DNA of 64,000 nucleotides, taken from assembly GCF_050436995.1 (NCBI RefSeq), contig NC_134766.1, positions 7,874,001 through 7,938,000 on the forward strand, in the 5' to 3' direction. Below the pieces are notes generated by a model that saw nothing but the letters and a program-made list of their open reading frames with translations, did no database searches and had not been told where the DNA came from. This DNA is from Anticarsia gemmatalis. Its lineage: Eukaryota > Arthropoda > Insecta > Lepidoptera > Erebidae. Positions 33,794 through 45,569 of this stretch are shown in pieces. How positions within the stretch are numbered: position 1 is the first letter of the stretch; every line of letters starts with the position of its first letter. The position numbers and the translations under genes are program-made.

Positions 33794-35069
33794 TTATTTA
33801 TAAAGGTGAATTAAAGTGTGTACAAACTATCTGTGTGCCACATTTTATCTAAATGAATTCCAATAATAATTCAAACATATTTTAAGTGTAAAATTTAATA
33901 GGCTAATTACCAGGGATTTTCCCTAGACTACTCTATTATCCATTTACTTCGAAAGTAATAAACTATTAAAACCAATTTTCCAGTAGAATATTCTAGAATT
34001 TTCTGGAACATGAAAACATTTCCCGAAGCATTCACCCAGAAACTAGAAAATAAACAGCTCAATATTTCTCGGTAACATTGTTCGTATAAAAGTGCATTCA
34101 AAAATACAAATGGTGTTGGATTTAAAAGAAAAATGGCGCGCCACTGCAGAATTGTGGACATAACAAATATGTCTTTTTTATTCTGTGTTGTTTTTAGAAA
34201 TTCTTTTGAAGATAACAGTTGTAATTTGGAAACTGTATTGCATAAATTTTACGGTAGTCGAATTGCTTAAATACATAGGCATTCATAAATGCCTACTGAA
34301 ATACATAGGGGTGCTAGTAATTGTGGTATACACCCTGTCCAATCTTGATAGGTTTTTATTGCCAGCTTAGGTCTTTATGTTTAGCAATTAAATACTAATT
34401 AAATTGTGTAGGTATTATCTCACTAGACTGGGTAATGGGTACTCTCACTTTTACCTACCTTTCCTGTAATTTTCAATTTGTAATTATTTTAATACTAATA
34501 AAGTTGCTCGTGAGATGGAATTACTGTCAACTACAAACGGTTTTTTGTCCAACCAATTATGGTCTATGTGTAAAGGGGTCTGCATCCCTATCCAGTTTTT
34601 TTTTATTTCTTTGTGCAAGAAGATATTTTTTACTGTTCCTTCCTTGCTCTTGCTCTCCTATGGCCCTTGAACTAGAAAAGGTTAAGAAACGCTGAATTAA
34701 ATTAAATAATAAGAATTATTCGTTAGCATTAATGCATCAAAGGAATTTACTTCGTGTAACTTGAAGACCTATGCACACGAATTAAATCCAAGCCTTCATC
34801 CCAAGGGATTAAAATAAAATCGTATATCAGAACAAAACCTGCCATATTTGCTTTATAAAATAAGTACCTATAGAAACGTTAAAGCGCTTTCTTTATTGAC
34901 ATAGCTCTCGTACATTCGTATTGTACCAATAAATGTTTAAGCACAAATATTTGTTCCAACTTTCTTGTTGAGGATCTGAACGAGTTTTGCAGAACGTCTT
35001 CAATACTGCTGCTAAAATTGTAATGACTATTTTGTTATTTAGAAGTTTGTGGATATGTTATATTTTATT
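33794..35069. other. AT-rich stretch, no convincing gene
   Basis: Frames of 61-86 codons exist (33928-34161 on the minus strand; 34185-34370 and 34435-34695 on the plus strand), but all are hydrophobic, AT-driven and lack recognisable domains. Confidence 0.4.
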
Positions 35070-35306
35070 ATAGGTGACCCGCGCAACTTCGTTTGCGTTA
35101 CATAAGAGAGAATGGGTCACAATTTTCTCCGTTTTTGTAACATTTTTTACTGGTACTGTGCTCCTATTGGTCGTAGCGTAATGATATATAGCCTATAGCC
35201 TTCCTCGATAAATGGTCTATCTAACAATGAAAGAATTTTTCAAATCGGACCTGAGATTAGCGCGTTCAAACAAACAAACTCTTTAGCTTTATAATATTAG
35301 TATAGA
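35070..35306 (-). mobile_element. Non-autonomous Helitron, family 1
   Basis: Complete apart from a decayed CTAG (ATAGG in plus reading). It has the hairpin CGCAACTTCGTTTGCG and the 5' end TATAGA|T. It lacks the short AGTAGTTC segment before CCTGAGATTAGCGCG. Confidence 0.82.
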
Positions 35307-36122
35307 TTAAGGTCTTTGTAGCGATTTGTAAGTAGATGGCGTGCGGTACTACAGCGCCTAAGTTTTCGAAGAGTGTGATTTTTTTTAATAAACTTAGAAT
35401 TTTGTATTCATTGATAGTTGAAGCGGTAATGCAGCATCATAACGAATTTCCGTTATTGTTTGTTGTTTATGAATATTCCAAATGAAAGAAAAAATGGTTT
35501 GCCTCATTCCTTATGTGACACTGTTGTTTCGCCATTGCGAAAGCTACTTTTAGTATTTGCAGTAATTATTAAGTAAAAAAAATCTTTGTGATAGTATTAT
35601 AGCAAGAAATAGTCATTCTCTGCGTACATTAATGGGCGTGATATTGATTTTATAAAGCAGTTAACAAAATCGTAAAAAAACATGAAAATTTGATGCAAAA
35701 CTTAATTTTGTCTTTTTCTACTTGCATATCTACATCCAATACTCACTAATCGTTTAACGAAACTACATTGTGTTCATGATAAAACTCTATCCAAATTCCC
35801 CCCTACCCTTGAAACTGACCACAAGCGAGGCGACTTATCGCCTTAATTACAACGGTCTCATTACCATACCTTTATATTGTCCAGTGTTGGTTTAGGACAG
35901 GACAACACGCGTAATGACAACGCCCTTGATTGTATATTGAGTCGCTAACGTGTTTCATATTACGTTCTAGGAACTGTAATTATGGATATACGCAATGCGT
36001 GGAACGAGATGGGAGAAAAAAATCAATTTATTCCATAGAAAAATATAAAAAACACAATGAATGGCAATTTTTATCTAATCTATGTTTGGTTCGCAGATTC
36101 ATAATTTGAAGTTTTAGATAAA
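35307..36122. other. AT-rich stretch, nothing recognised
   Basis: No gene or repeat was identified. Confidence 0.4.
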
Positions 36123-36352
36123 TCTATACTAATATAGTAAAGCTGAAGAGTTCGTTTGTTTGTTTGTTTGAACGCGCTAATCTCAGTAACATCTGGTCCG
36201 ATTAAAAAAAAAATCAGTGTTAGATAGCAAATTTATCGAGGAAGGTTATAGGCTATATATCATCACGCTACGACCAATAGGAACAGAGTGGCAATAAAAA
36301 AGTAACAAAAACAGGGAAATGTGACGCAAGCGAAGTTGCGCGGGTCAGCTAG
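36123..36352 (+). mobile_element. Non-autonomous Helitron, family 1
   Basis: It begins TCTATACTAATATAGTAAAG after an A and ends with the CGCAAGCGAAGTTGCG hairpin and CAGCTAG. The base after CTAG is A rather than the usual T. It has a short deletion before the 3' hairpin. Confidence 0.85.
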
Positions 36353-36525
36353 ATTACTTAACATTATAGATGCACAAGTTTTGATCTTTGGATGGGATGT
36401 TTGTACTATATTGCGCTAAAACTACTACACGAATTTTGATGAAAAGAACACAGATAGCGTATAACCTGTATTATCACATAGGATACTTTTAACCTTGTTT
36501 GTTTTACATGGGAATGAAGTTGTGG

Positions 36526-36574
36526 CATTATCACATTTGGAAATCTAGCTAACAGATTTCCAAATATGATAATG
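36526..36574. repeat. Short hairpin
   Basis: CATTATCACATTTGGAAATC (36526 on) and its inverse ending at 36574 pair over 21 bases with one mismatch and a 7-base loop. Confidence 0.8.
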
Positions 36575-36834
36575 GCAAATTTATTTCATGAATCAAGAGT
36601 CACAATTAGTGCGATAAAATAATCAAATCGTTGTAACCAACAGTAATTTGAACACTGCTACTGTATACAAACGAAACGGCTAGAAAAGAAACAAACATAA
36701 CCACTTCTTTAAGTCCAAAAGCAAAACATAATCATGTTTTTTCATAACGTCCTGTTTCAGCATTTAAAAAGCTAAATTATTATAGGACAAAATCGAAATA
36801 CACTAGTTATATTGTATCCTTAAGTAAAACAAGA

Positions 36835-37104
36835 TAAATTCACATCGCTCTCATAAACTGTCCATTTTATAAAGGTCCTTTCACAATTTGGGATCCTGAA
36901 AATAAATTGTTTGACAGCAATTTCACAAAACGACTCGACTTTCACTCCTATTTTACAGATCATGTTCAGAATCAAATCGATATCAACCGAATAACAGCTA
37001 TCACGAATATAAAGAAAGCTAGATACCACAAACATCTGATTAGAGCGTACATTATGCTCTGGCAAAATATCGTCGGATATATTCGCGTAAATGGGACGCC
37101 GTAA
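36835..37104 (+). other. Open frame of unknown status
   Basis: A frame without stops runs for 89 codons from just after a TAA. It includes INCPFYKGPFTIWDPENKLF and ends NIVGYIRVNGTP. An ATG at 36907 would give 65 codons. An 81-codon frame on the opposite strand overlaps it, so the openness may only reflect base composition. I do not recognise the sequence. It could be a decayed coding fragment. Confidence 0.2.
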
Positions 37105-37845
37105 ATAGACGAAATATTAGAAAAAAAAAACTTTGAATTATTTATTATTAGAAACATGGAAAGAGACGTTCCTATATCGCATTTGCATTGGTAAAAAATT
37201 CGATAAAAGCTCATAACAGAAGGGAATTGCAAGTTCCAGAATGTTGACTATGGTTAGTTAGATCCACATCAAACGGTTCATCTTGAATGATCAACGACCA
37301 CGGATTGTAAATGGCAGCACACGACATAACAAGAAATTCACGCTATGGAGCAACACGTCTCCACCAACCGTCCCGATTGGAGCATATAAAACACGGGAAG
37401 GAAAGGATATAAACTAGAACCACTATATTCTAGACACGAGATCAAAATTACTATATGATATCTGAGCTTGTACAAAATTTATATTTTTCATACTACATGC
37501 GATATCTAGTTTCTTTGACATCTTTGAACGGAATCTTTTTTCACTCATTTGTAAAAGTCGAGAGGGAGAAATTGGTTGGTTCCGAGAGAAAGGGCTCAGG
37601 CCCATTATTACAGCGATCAATATTTTGTAACAAAGTTTCCAGATAAGAAAGTACATTTATTTCGCTGACTTGTTGCTTGTTCGTTTAGTTTAGGCTTTTA
37701 GAGAGAAATTGAATTCATGGACGGCTTTTTGTATCTTTTATGGAGAGAATATTGAGAACAGATTATTTGGCAGGTTTTACATTATTAAAAGTATCGATAG
37801 ACTTTGTTCGGAGTACGAGTTTGATATTATATAGAAATATAAAAA
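37105..37845. other. AT-rich stretch, nothing recognised
   Basis: The frames present overlap on both strands and have no recognisable domain. Confidence 0.35.
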
Positions 37846-38033
37846 CTAGCGGAGCCGACAGACGTTGTTCTGTCTACACGTCTTTGATTTGAAAATTTTA
37901 AACTTTTTTTTAATAATCTAAACCATTCTCAGATCCCCTTGAACACACACAAAAAATTTCGTCAAAATCGGTCCAGTCATTTAAGAGAAGTTCAGTGACA
38001 TACACACTTACAGAAGAATAATATATATAAAGA
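37846..38033 (-). mobile_element. Non-autonomous Helitron, family 3
   Basis: In minus orientation it runs from TCTTTATATATATTATTCTT to a strong hairpin GACAGAACAACGTCTGTC and GGCTCCGCTAG, with A and T flanks. The interior contains GACTGGACCGATTTTGACGA. It is 188 bp long. Its ends differ from families 1 and 2. Confidence 0.8.
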
Positions 38034-40400
38034 TATCGATTTTAATATGAACTTTGTCATATTTTTATTCCACTTCAAAAAGATAAGACGGAGATAAAAC
38101 AGCTTTTCTGTATTACAATATTTTTTTTCCCCAGTCACAATTTTGTTTAACAAACATGTTTTTTCCTTGTTACGTACAGGAAAATATCGCATTAATTGTT
38201 TTGTGAAAATATTGAAATAGAATAAGAAAAGATTAGCAATAAGAAGTAAAATATTTGAAAACAAAGTTAAAATTACTCACATAAGTGTATAATACGCGGT
38301 ACAATATAAATTAATTAGATACATTTATTACCTCTGTGCTTAATGCTCATTGATATAAAGATGTATGTTTAATGATTTTTTATAACTGTTCAAGATCAAA
38401 GACCAGCAGTCAGGGATTCTTTTTAAATACAGACAATTGATAGAGCCTGTAAACATTATTTAAGTTCAGGACCTTAAAAAGTGACACCATATTTTCCAAT
38501 TCTACTAAAAATCATGTTTTATGTATTATTTATAGCACAACCTCTTTCGATTATGTTCTGAATTAAGGTTTCTTCGGTCAAATATCCGAATTTTGCCGAA
38601 AATATAAAATACGGTGGACATTTTTTCGAAACTAAACCTTAAGGTTTTATTATCATTGGTTCCTGAAATATGGGACTGATGGAGGATATCAAAAGTTATT
38701 CGATAACTTCAAGGACATGGTTTTATGAGAATTACTTTTCGAAAGTATTTTGTAGTTTCGGAGAGTGTAAAAAAGTATTTGGTACCGTTTTAGTGAATTG
38801 GTATTTAAAAGTTCTTTCTTTACCGCAGCTGTGGGATAGTCCCAGAGGGACTTTATTTTTAAATAATTTATAGAAGTTAAGAACTAAATTTGGTAGATAA
38901 AATAAAAAAGTGAAGTGATTTAAAGTGACAATATAAAAAAGAACTAAGGGCCAACATAATTTTAAATATAAGGTATTTCTTAGAAAAATACTGTAAATTG
39001 AAAGATGATATCCACAGTGGAATTATATAGATCTAATTTTAGTTAATGGCTGTAAAGTGATACTTCTTTTCGTGGAAGTGTGGGCAGGAGCTAAATAAAT
39101 AAAAAGTAGCAATCATAGTTAGGTTTACAAAGTCAACAAAAAGAAGAAGAAATGAGTCAGACAAATTAGTAGGGAGCCTTGTCATGCACGATTTACCTTG
39201 ATTATAAAAATATAAGATAGCTATGTTAAACAGGTGTCGGGTGACCGATTTTAAAAATTTTGCAAATTAAACAAAACGAATACTTAGACCAGGATTCCTC
39301 AAAAAAATATATAATACATTTTTAAGTAAAATATGACGAGTACAAAATGAAGGTCAGTTATTTAATAAAATGGCAACACTATATGATACAATGTTGCCAG
39401 TGAATTTTTCATAAAACTTTGTCATAACCTACTTATACAGTTTATAGCGTAACATAAAGACGTCTTGAGGTTTTATTAAATAAACTGGACATGGGGGGTA
39501 ACGTGAATTTTTACTAGTAATTCGTCATGGTATTCAAAATTGTATAATTCTGAAAAATATTAATTTCTTAAAAAAACTTGGGCAGTAACAATTTGCATCA
39601 TATTGTGTAGATTACATACAGGTAATTGACGAAATAAATAAAACCCAAAATGACTTGTACATCACGCAAATATAATAATTATTTCATATTATGAATTAAA
39701 GTCTCGACCTCTTAGCATTATAGTGACTTGAAAATTGCTTCAACGGCTACAAAACAAAATGTTATAGTTTCATTTCAAAAACTTCTTTGCCTTATTACAC
39801 GTTGAGTAGAGTCGGCACCACAGGTTTTCTTGTTCAAAAACATGCTGTAAAAAGATTTATCTTGGAGTTGCTGAAGGCTGCCAGTAGCTTTCCTGGTAAG
39901 TCGGGACAGATCTATAGGTAGAAGAAGTCTTCATTCACTATAGCTTAACAGTTTATTTTCAAGAACCGTAAAACATAAGTGACAAAATGAATGTCAATGT
40001 AACTTTCACTAAAGTAAATTCACAAAGATAAATTCTATGGTATTCTGTTTTCTTAAGTTAACAAATTCTCTTTACGTAATGCCTGGAAAGGTTTTGATAA
40101 CGCTTGGTCCACAATAAATCGAGCTAGCTTTACGAATGTCACTGCTCTCGTGTTACAACGATACGTATATCTTCTAGGTTTTACAGCGGTTCTAGGATAC
40201 CTAGGAATAATGGCTAGCTGGTTTATTTGATCTAGGTCTTATGTCGTAGAGTTAGAATTGATTGGTTATTTTTTGAGGTCTGTTTTCTTTTATTGTAATG
40301 CTGAAATGGCTTTAAGCTTATGTTCTACAAAAAATACGATTTTGATACACGTTAAGACAGCTAAGCGAGCAATGAAATAACGTTTTGTATATTTTTATAG
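38034..40400. other. AT-rich stretch, no convincing gene
   Basis: Frames at 37992-38264 (minus) and 38670-38873 (plus) have no recognisable domain. A 56-codon open frame ending at a GTAAGT site (39727-39895) was considered and set aside. Confidence 0.35.
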
Positions 40401-40404
40401 ATCT

Positions 40405-40440
40405 TTTGCAGATCCTTTGCCCAGCAGTGGGACGATACAG
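40405..40440 (+). repeat. SINE family C, 3' scrap
   Basis: AGATCCTTTGCCCAGCAGTG and GGACGATACAGG match the end of family C. Confidence 0.5.
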
Positions 40441-42001
40441 GCTCATAATAATAATATTTTTATAGATAAAGATTTTGAGCTTCATTGAAAGTACTGCATG
40501 ATTTGAACCGCGTTTCTTTCGGGATTCTTTTAAAAACTGTCTAGGGTGGCCAGTACAAGGTAGGGCGGTTAGTACCTATGCACCATAAGGCTTTCATTAT
40601 TTAGTAGCCATGGGATTTGTTTTTCGTTTTTGTCATTTATCTTCCTTATTCCTAGATTTTTATGTCTTTCAAGTAGTCACCAAACTCAGCGGTATTCGTC
40701 TTGGAGTAATCAATGTCCCTAGTTACTGTGATGCAACAGGTGATAAAAAAGTATCTCATTCGCTATTTATATCACTATTACATTTTTACCTCACCTTAAA
40801 ACATTATTTACAACATTTTAAAAGTAAAACTCGAAACAAAAGACAAACGTATAAAACCTTCACCGTTATCTACCGGTACACCGCCCTCTCGTGGAACAGA
40901 AGAGAAACTCTCGTAATTTGTAACAACTTCTTTATCTCTTAACTTGCAAATTATTCCTTACATTCTCGTGGAGGAAAGAATGGAACTTTATTTTAAACTA
41001 AGTGCCTGTTGTAAAATACGTTTCCATAGTTCTAGCAGATATAATGCAATGCAAAATGAATTCAGGCGTTTGTTCATGATTTGTTGTAGTTCAGTAGTTT
41101 TTACTACGGCTGTTATGTAGATGGGTTGCATTTATTGGACTAAATGCGTATTTTAATTACTGTTCCGTTACGGTTTGACATACAAGTTATTATTTAGACA
41201 CAAAAATTATACGGGTAATGTAAATGTATATTTTGTTGAAAGAAACCACCGAATCTTACAATATACTTAGTATAGGTAAAGGTTACACCTGACAAAGATG
41301 TTTTAAGACCCGTTCTAGTTTGCATTTTCCTTTTCATGTATATTCAGAATTTATAAACATACCTAAAGAAAAAAAACAGCGATTCAGGAAAACAATCATT
41401 TTCCTCGGCCGATATTTGTTCACAGTACAGAGTTATGCATCTAAAATTAGGCTTTTCAGTCGTTTAATCTATTTCCCTTAACATTAAACCAATTCAAATA
41501 CAACAATAACACCACATCTTCTTAAACAACAGTAATAAAACCTAATACTCGCTTTAAACTTAGTACAAACGTCTTAATAACATACTCTCGTAATAAGAAA
41601 ACTGGAGTCGCTTCAATGATCTCGTAAGGAACTGAGTTTTATGAAGAGTCGAGTTCGTGCGTAATTGCAATCAAGGGATTCCATTCCACTTGATTTGTTA
41701 AAGCTGGGTGTAAAGAGACTAGGTATTACTGCTAGCGGAAAAATATATTTCTGCAGCTGTTTTCATTTTAAGCGACGTAGTTTCGCTTTAGAGCTACTAT
41801 TGGGTAGTTGACTGGGTAAATGAAAAATTCTTAAACTTATACTCGTGCAAGTTTCATCTAAAATTCAGGTAATATTATTTTTTTTGCAAATAATGTTGAA
41901 ATTGTTTTTATTACAGCCTGAAACTTTTTATTACGCACTCATTAGTTACAACTAAAATATTAGTGCAGAATAGCAGTACAGACCAGTATATGCGTATCAC
42001 G
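40441..42001. other. AT-rich stretch, no convincing gene
   Basis: A 110-codon frame at 40610-40942 contains a short protein-like segment (VVTKLSGIRLGVINVPSYCD) but no recognisable domain. The rest of the frame is AT-driven. Confidence 0.3.
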
Positions 42002-42153
42002 GATCTCAGTTGACAACTAGTGTACGTTAAATTGATGGCCACTATTCAGTACTGTATGCTGTTATGCGTTCTGTTGTATAATCTAAGGGAGAAAACAATG
42101 TACAGCATAACGGCTATCAATTTGACGTCCCAAGTTATCAACTGAGATACATG
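42002..42153. repeat. Diverged inverted repeat, possible MITE
   Basis: About 42007-42050 (ATCTCAGTTGACAACTAGTG at its start) and 42103-42150 are inverted copies at roughly 75-80 percent by eye. An old palindromic element is likely. Confidence 0.4.
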
Positions 42154-42239
42154 AAAAGCCCGCAGATGCCTGTTAGAACCACTATCTCTTTTATGCCCAA
42201 AATACCTCTATAGTTCCCAAAAATAATCTTTTATATATT

Positions 42240-42490
42240 CTTCTTCTTATCGTGTGGTTAGTGGTCAACCTAGTGTCAAAGTTGTTCAAGCCGCCCGAAG
42301 GCCTTTGACGTGGCTTAACGACTTTTATCTTTAAAAAATCGACAACAACCGGGACCGACTATTTACGTGCCCTCCGAAGCACGGAGACGCCCAGTTCAAA
42401 TACCACTATGCGGTCACCCATCTATGGAATGACCGCGCCAACGGTTGCTTCACCCACAGATCGTTTACCGACCGGTGAGCGCAACTGGCT
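42240..42490 (+). repeat. Repeat family A (longest copy)
   Basis: Ordered blocks are GTGGTTAGTGGTCAACCTAG, CAAAGTTGTTCAAGCCGCCC, TGGCTTAACGAC, GGGACCGACTATTTACGTGC, CTCCGAAGCACGGAGACGCC, ACCACTATGCGGTCACCCAT, GGAATGACCGCGCC and TCGTTTACCGACCGGTGAGC. Other copies are fragments of this. No tRNA-like head is obvious. The overlapping 93-codon frame is incidental. Confidence 0.75.
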
Positions 42491-43518
42491 ATGGGCGCCT
42501 CACAATCTTTTATATAAAATCGCTTGCTCGCTAGCACTGCTACAAAATCTTTACACCGCAAAAGTATTTGTAGAAGCGTATATAAAATTCAATGATCCGT
42601 ATACAGTTTCTTTAAAACGTGTTCTACCAACTGCATTAGGTTTTTGGTTCACAAATGTTCAGTTTAACTACGGACATACAGTTTTATAATAAAACCGAAT
42701 GTAATTTAAAGTAATGTCGGACAAAAGTTGTACTTACACAAATTATTATTAATGTTTTTTTTTACTTCTTATTTTATTTTCTGTTCTGTATTCGATATAA
42801 CCCACGCTACGTAAATTATATTATACTTAGATTACATTAAATGCGTCATAATAGTGAACAATACTATTTTTCTGTTGTTACTAAAAATATTTATAACAGT
42901 TTTCAAAGTAAATGCCACAATCTGCAGTACGCACATTGGGTAAATATCTAATTTATTATTTAAGCTTTATATTTGAATATTTAAAACGTACAGAAATTTA
43001 TTAGAATAAAACTTAACTATAAATAACTTTTAACAACTAAACTAGAAATAATTTAAAAAAACAAAATATTTACAATTATACAATATATTTACAATATAAA
43101 ATATGGATACAAAAGGAGTGCGTCACGCGTCGTAGAATTTCTAAATATCTAATAATATCTAATTATCTAAATATAGAAAACTAATGGACCGATTTCTGTG
43201 AGGCTTTTACAAGCATGGAAAAATAAATAATCATAAAAGACTAACATTTTTAAAAAAATCGTCGGAGTACAAGCTGCGCGCATGTGTATAACAGTTATTA
43301 AGCTTAGTTTAGCTAGCACAGTAGAATAATATATGAAGCTAATCTCCCACAAATGTAGGATATTATGTTTAAAACAAACGGTAGAGACGAGTGCTGAAAA
43401 TGGTTGTTCACTCATTTGAATACCTAGTTTTGGTTCCTCAATTTGATTTAAAATTGTATACATATATAGACATAAATATGTGAATATAGTAGAGTAATAT
43501 AATAAAACCTACAAATAA
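42491..43518. other. AT-rich stretch, nothing recognised
   Basis: The 98-codon minus-strand frame at 43167-43463 has no recognisable domain. Confidence 0.35.
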
Positions 43519-43616
43519 ACATACATACCTACAAATAAACATACATACATACATACATACATACATACATACATACATACATACATACATACATACATAC
43601 ATACATACATACATAC

Positions 43617-43647
<31 letters not shown>

Positions 43648-43687
43648 AATACATACATACATACATAAATACATACATACGTACATA
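43519..43687. repeat. (ATAC)n microsatellite
   Basis: About 160 bp of ATAC/CATA units with a few interruptions. The minus strand reads as MYVCMYVC repeats, which is not a real protein. Confidence 0.95.
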
Positions 43688-43697
43688 AAAACATTAA

Positions 43698-43800
43698 ATC
43701 ACGCCTATCTGCCATAGGGGTAGGCAGGCAGAGAGAAAATTTCTTTGCCTCATTCACATTCGTACACCCTGTCATACAAGACCGCCGGTTACGAGTGCTT
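43698..43800 (+). repeat. Fragment of a common lepidopteran repeat (family F)
   Basis: ATCACGCCTATCTGCCATAG, GGGTAGGCAGGCAGAGA and then CCTCATTCACATTCG recur in related form at 63585-63660 (plus) and about 51305-51500 (minus). Confidence 0.5.
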
Positions 43801-44389
43801 GCAAGTACTTATGTTGAATGATATTTGTGTGTATTCATGTTCGTGACTGTACATTAAAATAATAAACAAGAATCTATTTTCCGGTTTTCAGTTTTAATCT
43901 TCTTTCGCGTTATTTCCTACAAAATGTACACTGAGTTATTTTAATTTTATAAATGTGTTTGAGCGTCATACAGAGCGATTATGTGGGACTAAGTATAATA
44001 TTAATGTAATTAAATTAAATGTGGGAGCTTTGCTTTGTAGTTCTGTTTTACTGTTTAAATGGTAATGTTTTAAGCCTTGAAGAGTGGATTTTAAGTTTAA
44101 TTTAGCAAAAGTAATAGACTATTCATAACTATATTATTATAAAGTAGTATATGGCTTATGGTTTTCCCGGAGTAAGTTAAACAATGAACAACGAAGAAAA
44201 TAAAACATGTTGTATCTACAACCACTTTATTTTTTTGGCTAGCGGACTTTAGCTTATTATGATGTCAATTTTACTGATGAGTAAGGGTCGAACCTTAATA
44301 ATGATTAATATCGGCAGTTAAATTATTAAAGTAAAAGTAAACTAGTTTTAAAGTTAAAGAAACGAATTAATGTATTTCGACATCATAAT

Positions 44390-44683
44390 ATGTTTTTTTT
44401 CTGCTACAGACACTTTTATAAAAAACACCGAACCCTTTTTAAACACCTTTTTTTACCGAATTTCTATTGCATGTTAGCTTCGCCATCGATTTTTCCACAA
44501 CTCCAGCAAAAGCTTGAAAAACTGCAAAACACGATTTCTCAATATGAAAGAACGGTTTCTCACGTCCGTCAGTCTTTAGTACAAGAATTTGCACGCTTGC
44601 ATGGCATGCATTTTATTCGAACTTTTGAGTCTGACTTGCGGGATTTTCATATTTGTCTTCTAATCAGTATTCTGGGATCCTAA
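44390..44683 (+). other. Coding-like open frame with a coiled-coil segment
   Basis: From an ATG at 44471 the frame reads MLASPSIFPQLQQKLEKLQN, then TISQYERTVSHVRQSLVQEF and ARLHGMHFIRTFESDLRDFH before a stop. Heptad-like spacing of hydrophobic residues suggests a coiled coil, and the composition is less AT-driven than in neighbouring frames. A pyrimidine-rich TTTTTTTCTGCTACAG lies just upstream of the protein-like part and could be a splice acceptor. I do not recognise the family. It may be an exon or a remnant of a retrotransposed or mobile gene. Confidence 0.3.
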
Positions 44684-44689
44684 CCGAAT

Positions 44690-44820
44690 TTTGCAGCCAT
44701 ATTGCAGGATTCGATTCATATCTAGCTATCTCAATATTAAAGAAATATGAATTTTGCATCTGTATTGCAGGATTAATATCTAGCTAACCTAATATTAAAG
44801 AAAGACGAATTTAATTTAAT
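44690..44820. repeat. Two-unit tandem repeat of about 60 bp
   Basis: GAATTTTGCA, TATTGCAGGATT, ATATCTAGCT and ATATTAAAGAAA occur in the same order twice in succession. Confidence 0.7.
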
Positions 44821-45383
44821 GTAAATGACTGCAGAGGTAAATACTTGATATGCGGTCAGTATTTCGATGGATGATCAGTAAGGAAACATGAATGAGCTGT
44901 TCTGAAAAGGATGGCTGGCTAGATGTGTTTGACCTTATATCTCTTCATTTTGTGTGATAATGCTCCCAGTTCCTGATAAAGTGTATGATAGAGCATCTTT
45001 ATTTTAGCTAAATCGTATGCTTCACGGAAATGACTTAAACAAAAGAAAGCAAATGAACCGGCTCAAACTAAAACAAAATATAAATGGAGTAAATGGAGGC
45101 TATTTTGGTTATCTGCGACTTTATACTAACTGGGAATAAATTGGTTTAACTCCAAAAAAATACCGCTATTCACGACAAATATATTTTTATTTATGGTTAT
45201 AAAAATAGTTTTCAAAAAAGACCTTCAAAAACCCTACATTTCAGTAGTCTGAAAATCACGCTCATTTCTAAATCACTTTATCTAATCAAAAGCCATATAC
45301 GACTGTTCCTACTATTGTGTGCTCACGTACTCATAAAATCTTGTTTGAACAAGATGAGTAATATTACTCATTGTTGAACGTGA

Positions 45384-45569
45384 CTGCTGGTTGGTGATAA
45401 GGATCTGCGTTATCTGGTGACCTTCGGAGGCTTAGGAGCTACTGGTTTATTGCAGGGTGTAGAAAAATCTTTGGGCAACTCACAGCTAGTCAGCTGCCTC
45501 ATAAATAGAGCTTGTAGGTACTATGGGGACCAGTTAACTAATCATATCAACTTTAACACTTTCCTCTAG
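45384..45569 (+). other. Coding-like open frame lacking a start codon
   Basis: After a TGA the frame reads LLVGDKDLRYLVTFGGLGAT, then GLLQGVEKSLGNSQLVSCLI and NRACRYYGDQLTNHINFNTF before TAG. The amino-acid balance (G, L, V, D, Q) is unlike that of random AT-rich frames. It has no Met, so it would have to be an exon or a pseudogene remnant. The family is not recognised. Two small palindromes lie just upstream (45338-45371). Confidence 0.3.

Noticed and set aside
39727..39895. 56-codon open frame ending at a GTAAGT site (VGTTGFLVQKHAVKRFILEL)
   Set aside because: There is no convincing splice acceptor or recognisable domain, and one such case is expected by chance in this much AT-rich DNA.
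40610..40942. 110-codon plus-strand frame
   Set aside because: Only a short segment looks protein-like; the rest is F, L, Y and K-rich as in random AT-rich frames, with no domain.
43438..43686. 82-codon frame of MYVC repeats
   Set aside because: It is a translation of the (ATAC)n microsatellite.
43519..43687. CRISPR-like repeat array
   Set aside because: The units are 4 bp with no spacers, and the window is eukaryotic.
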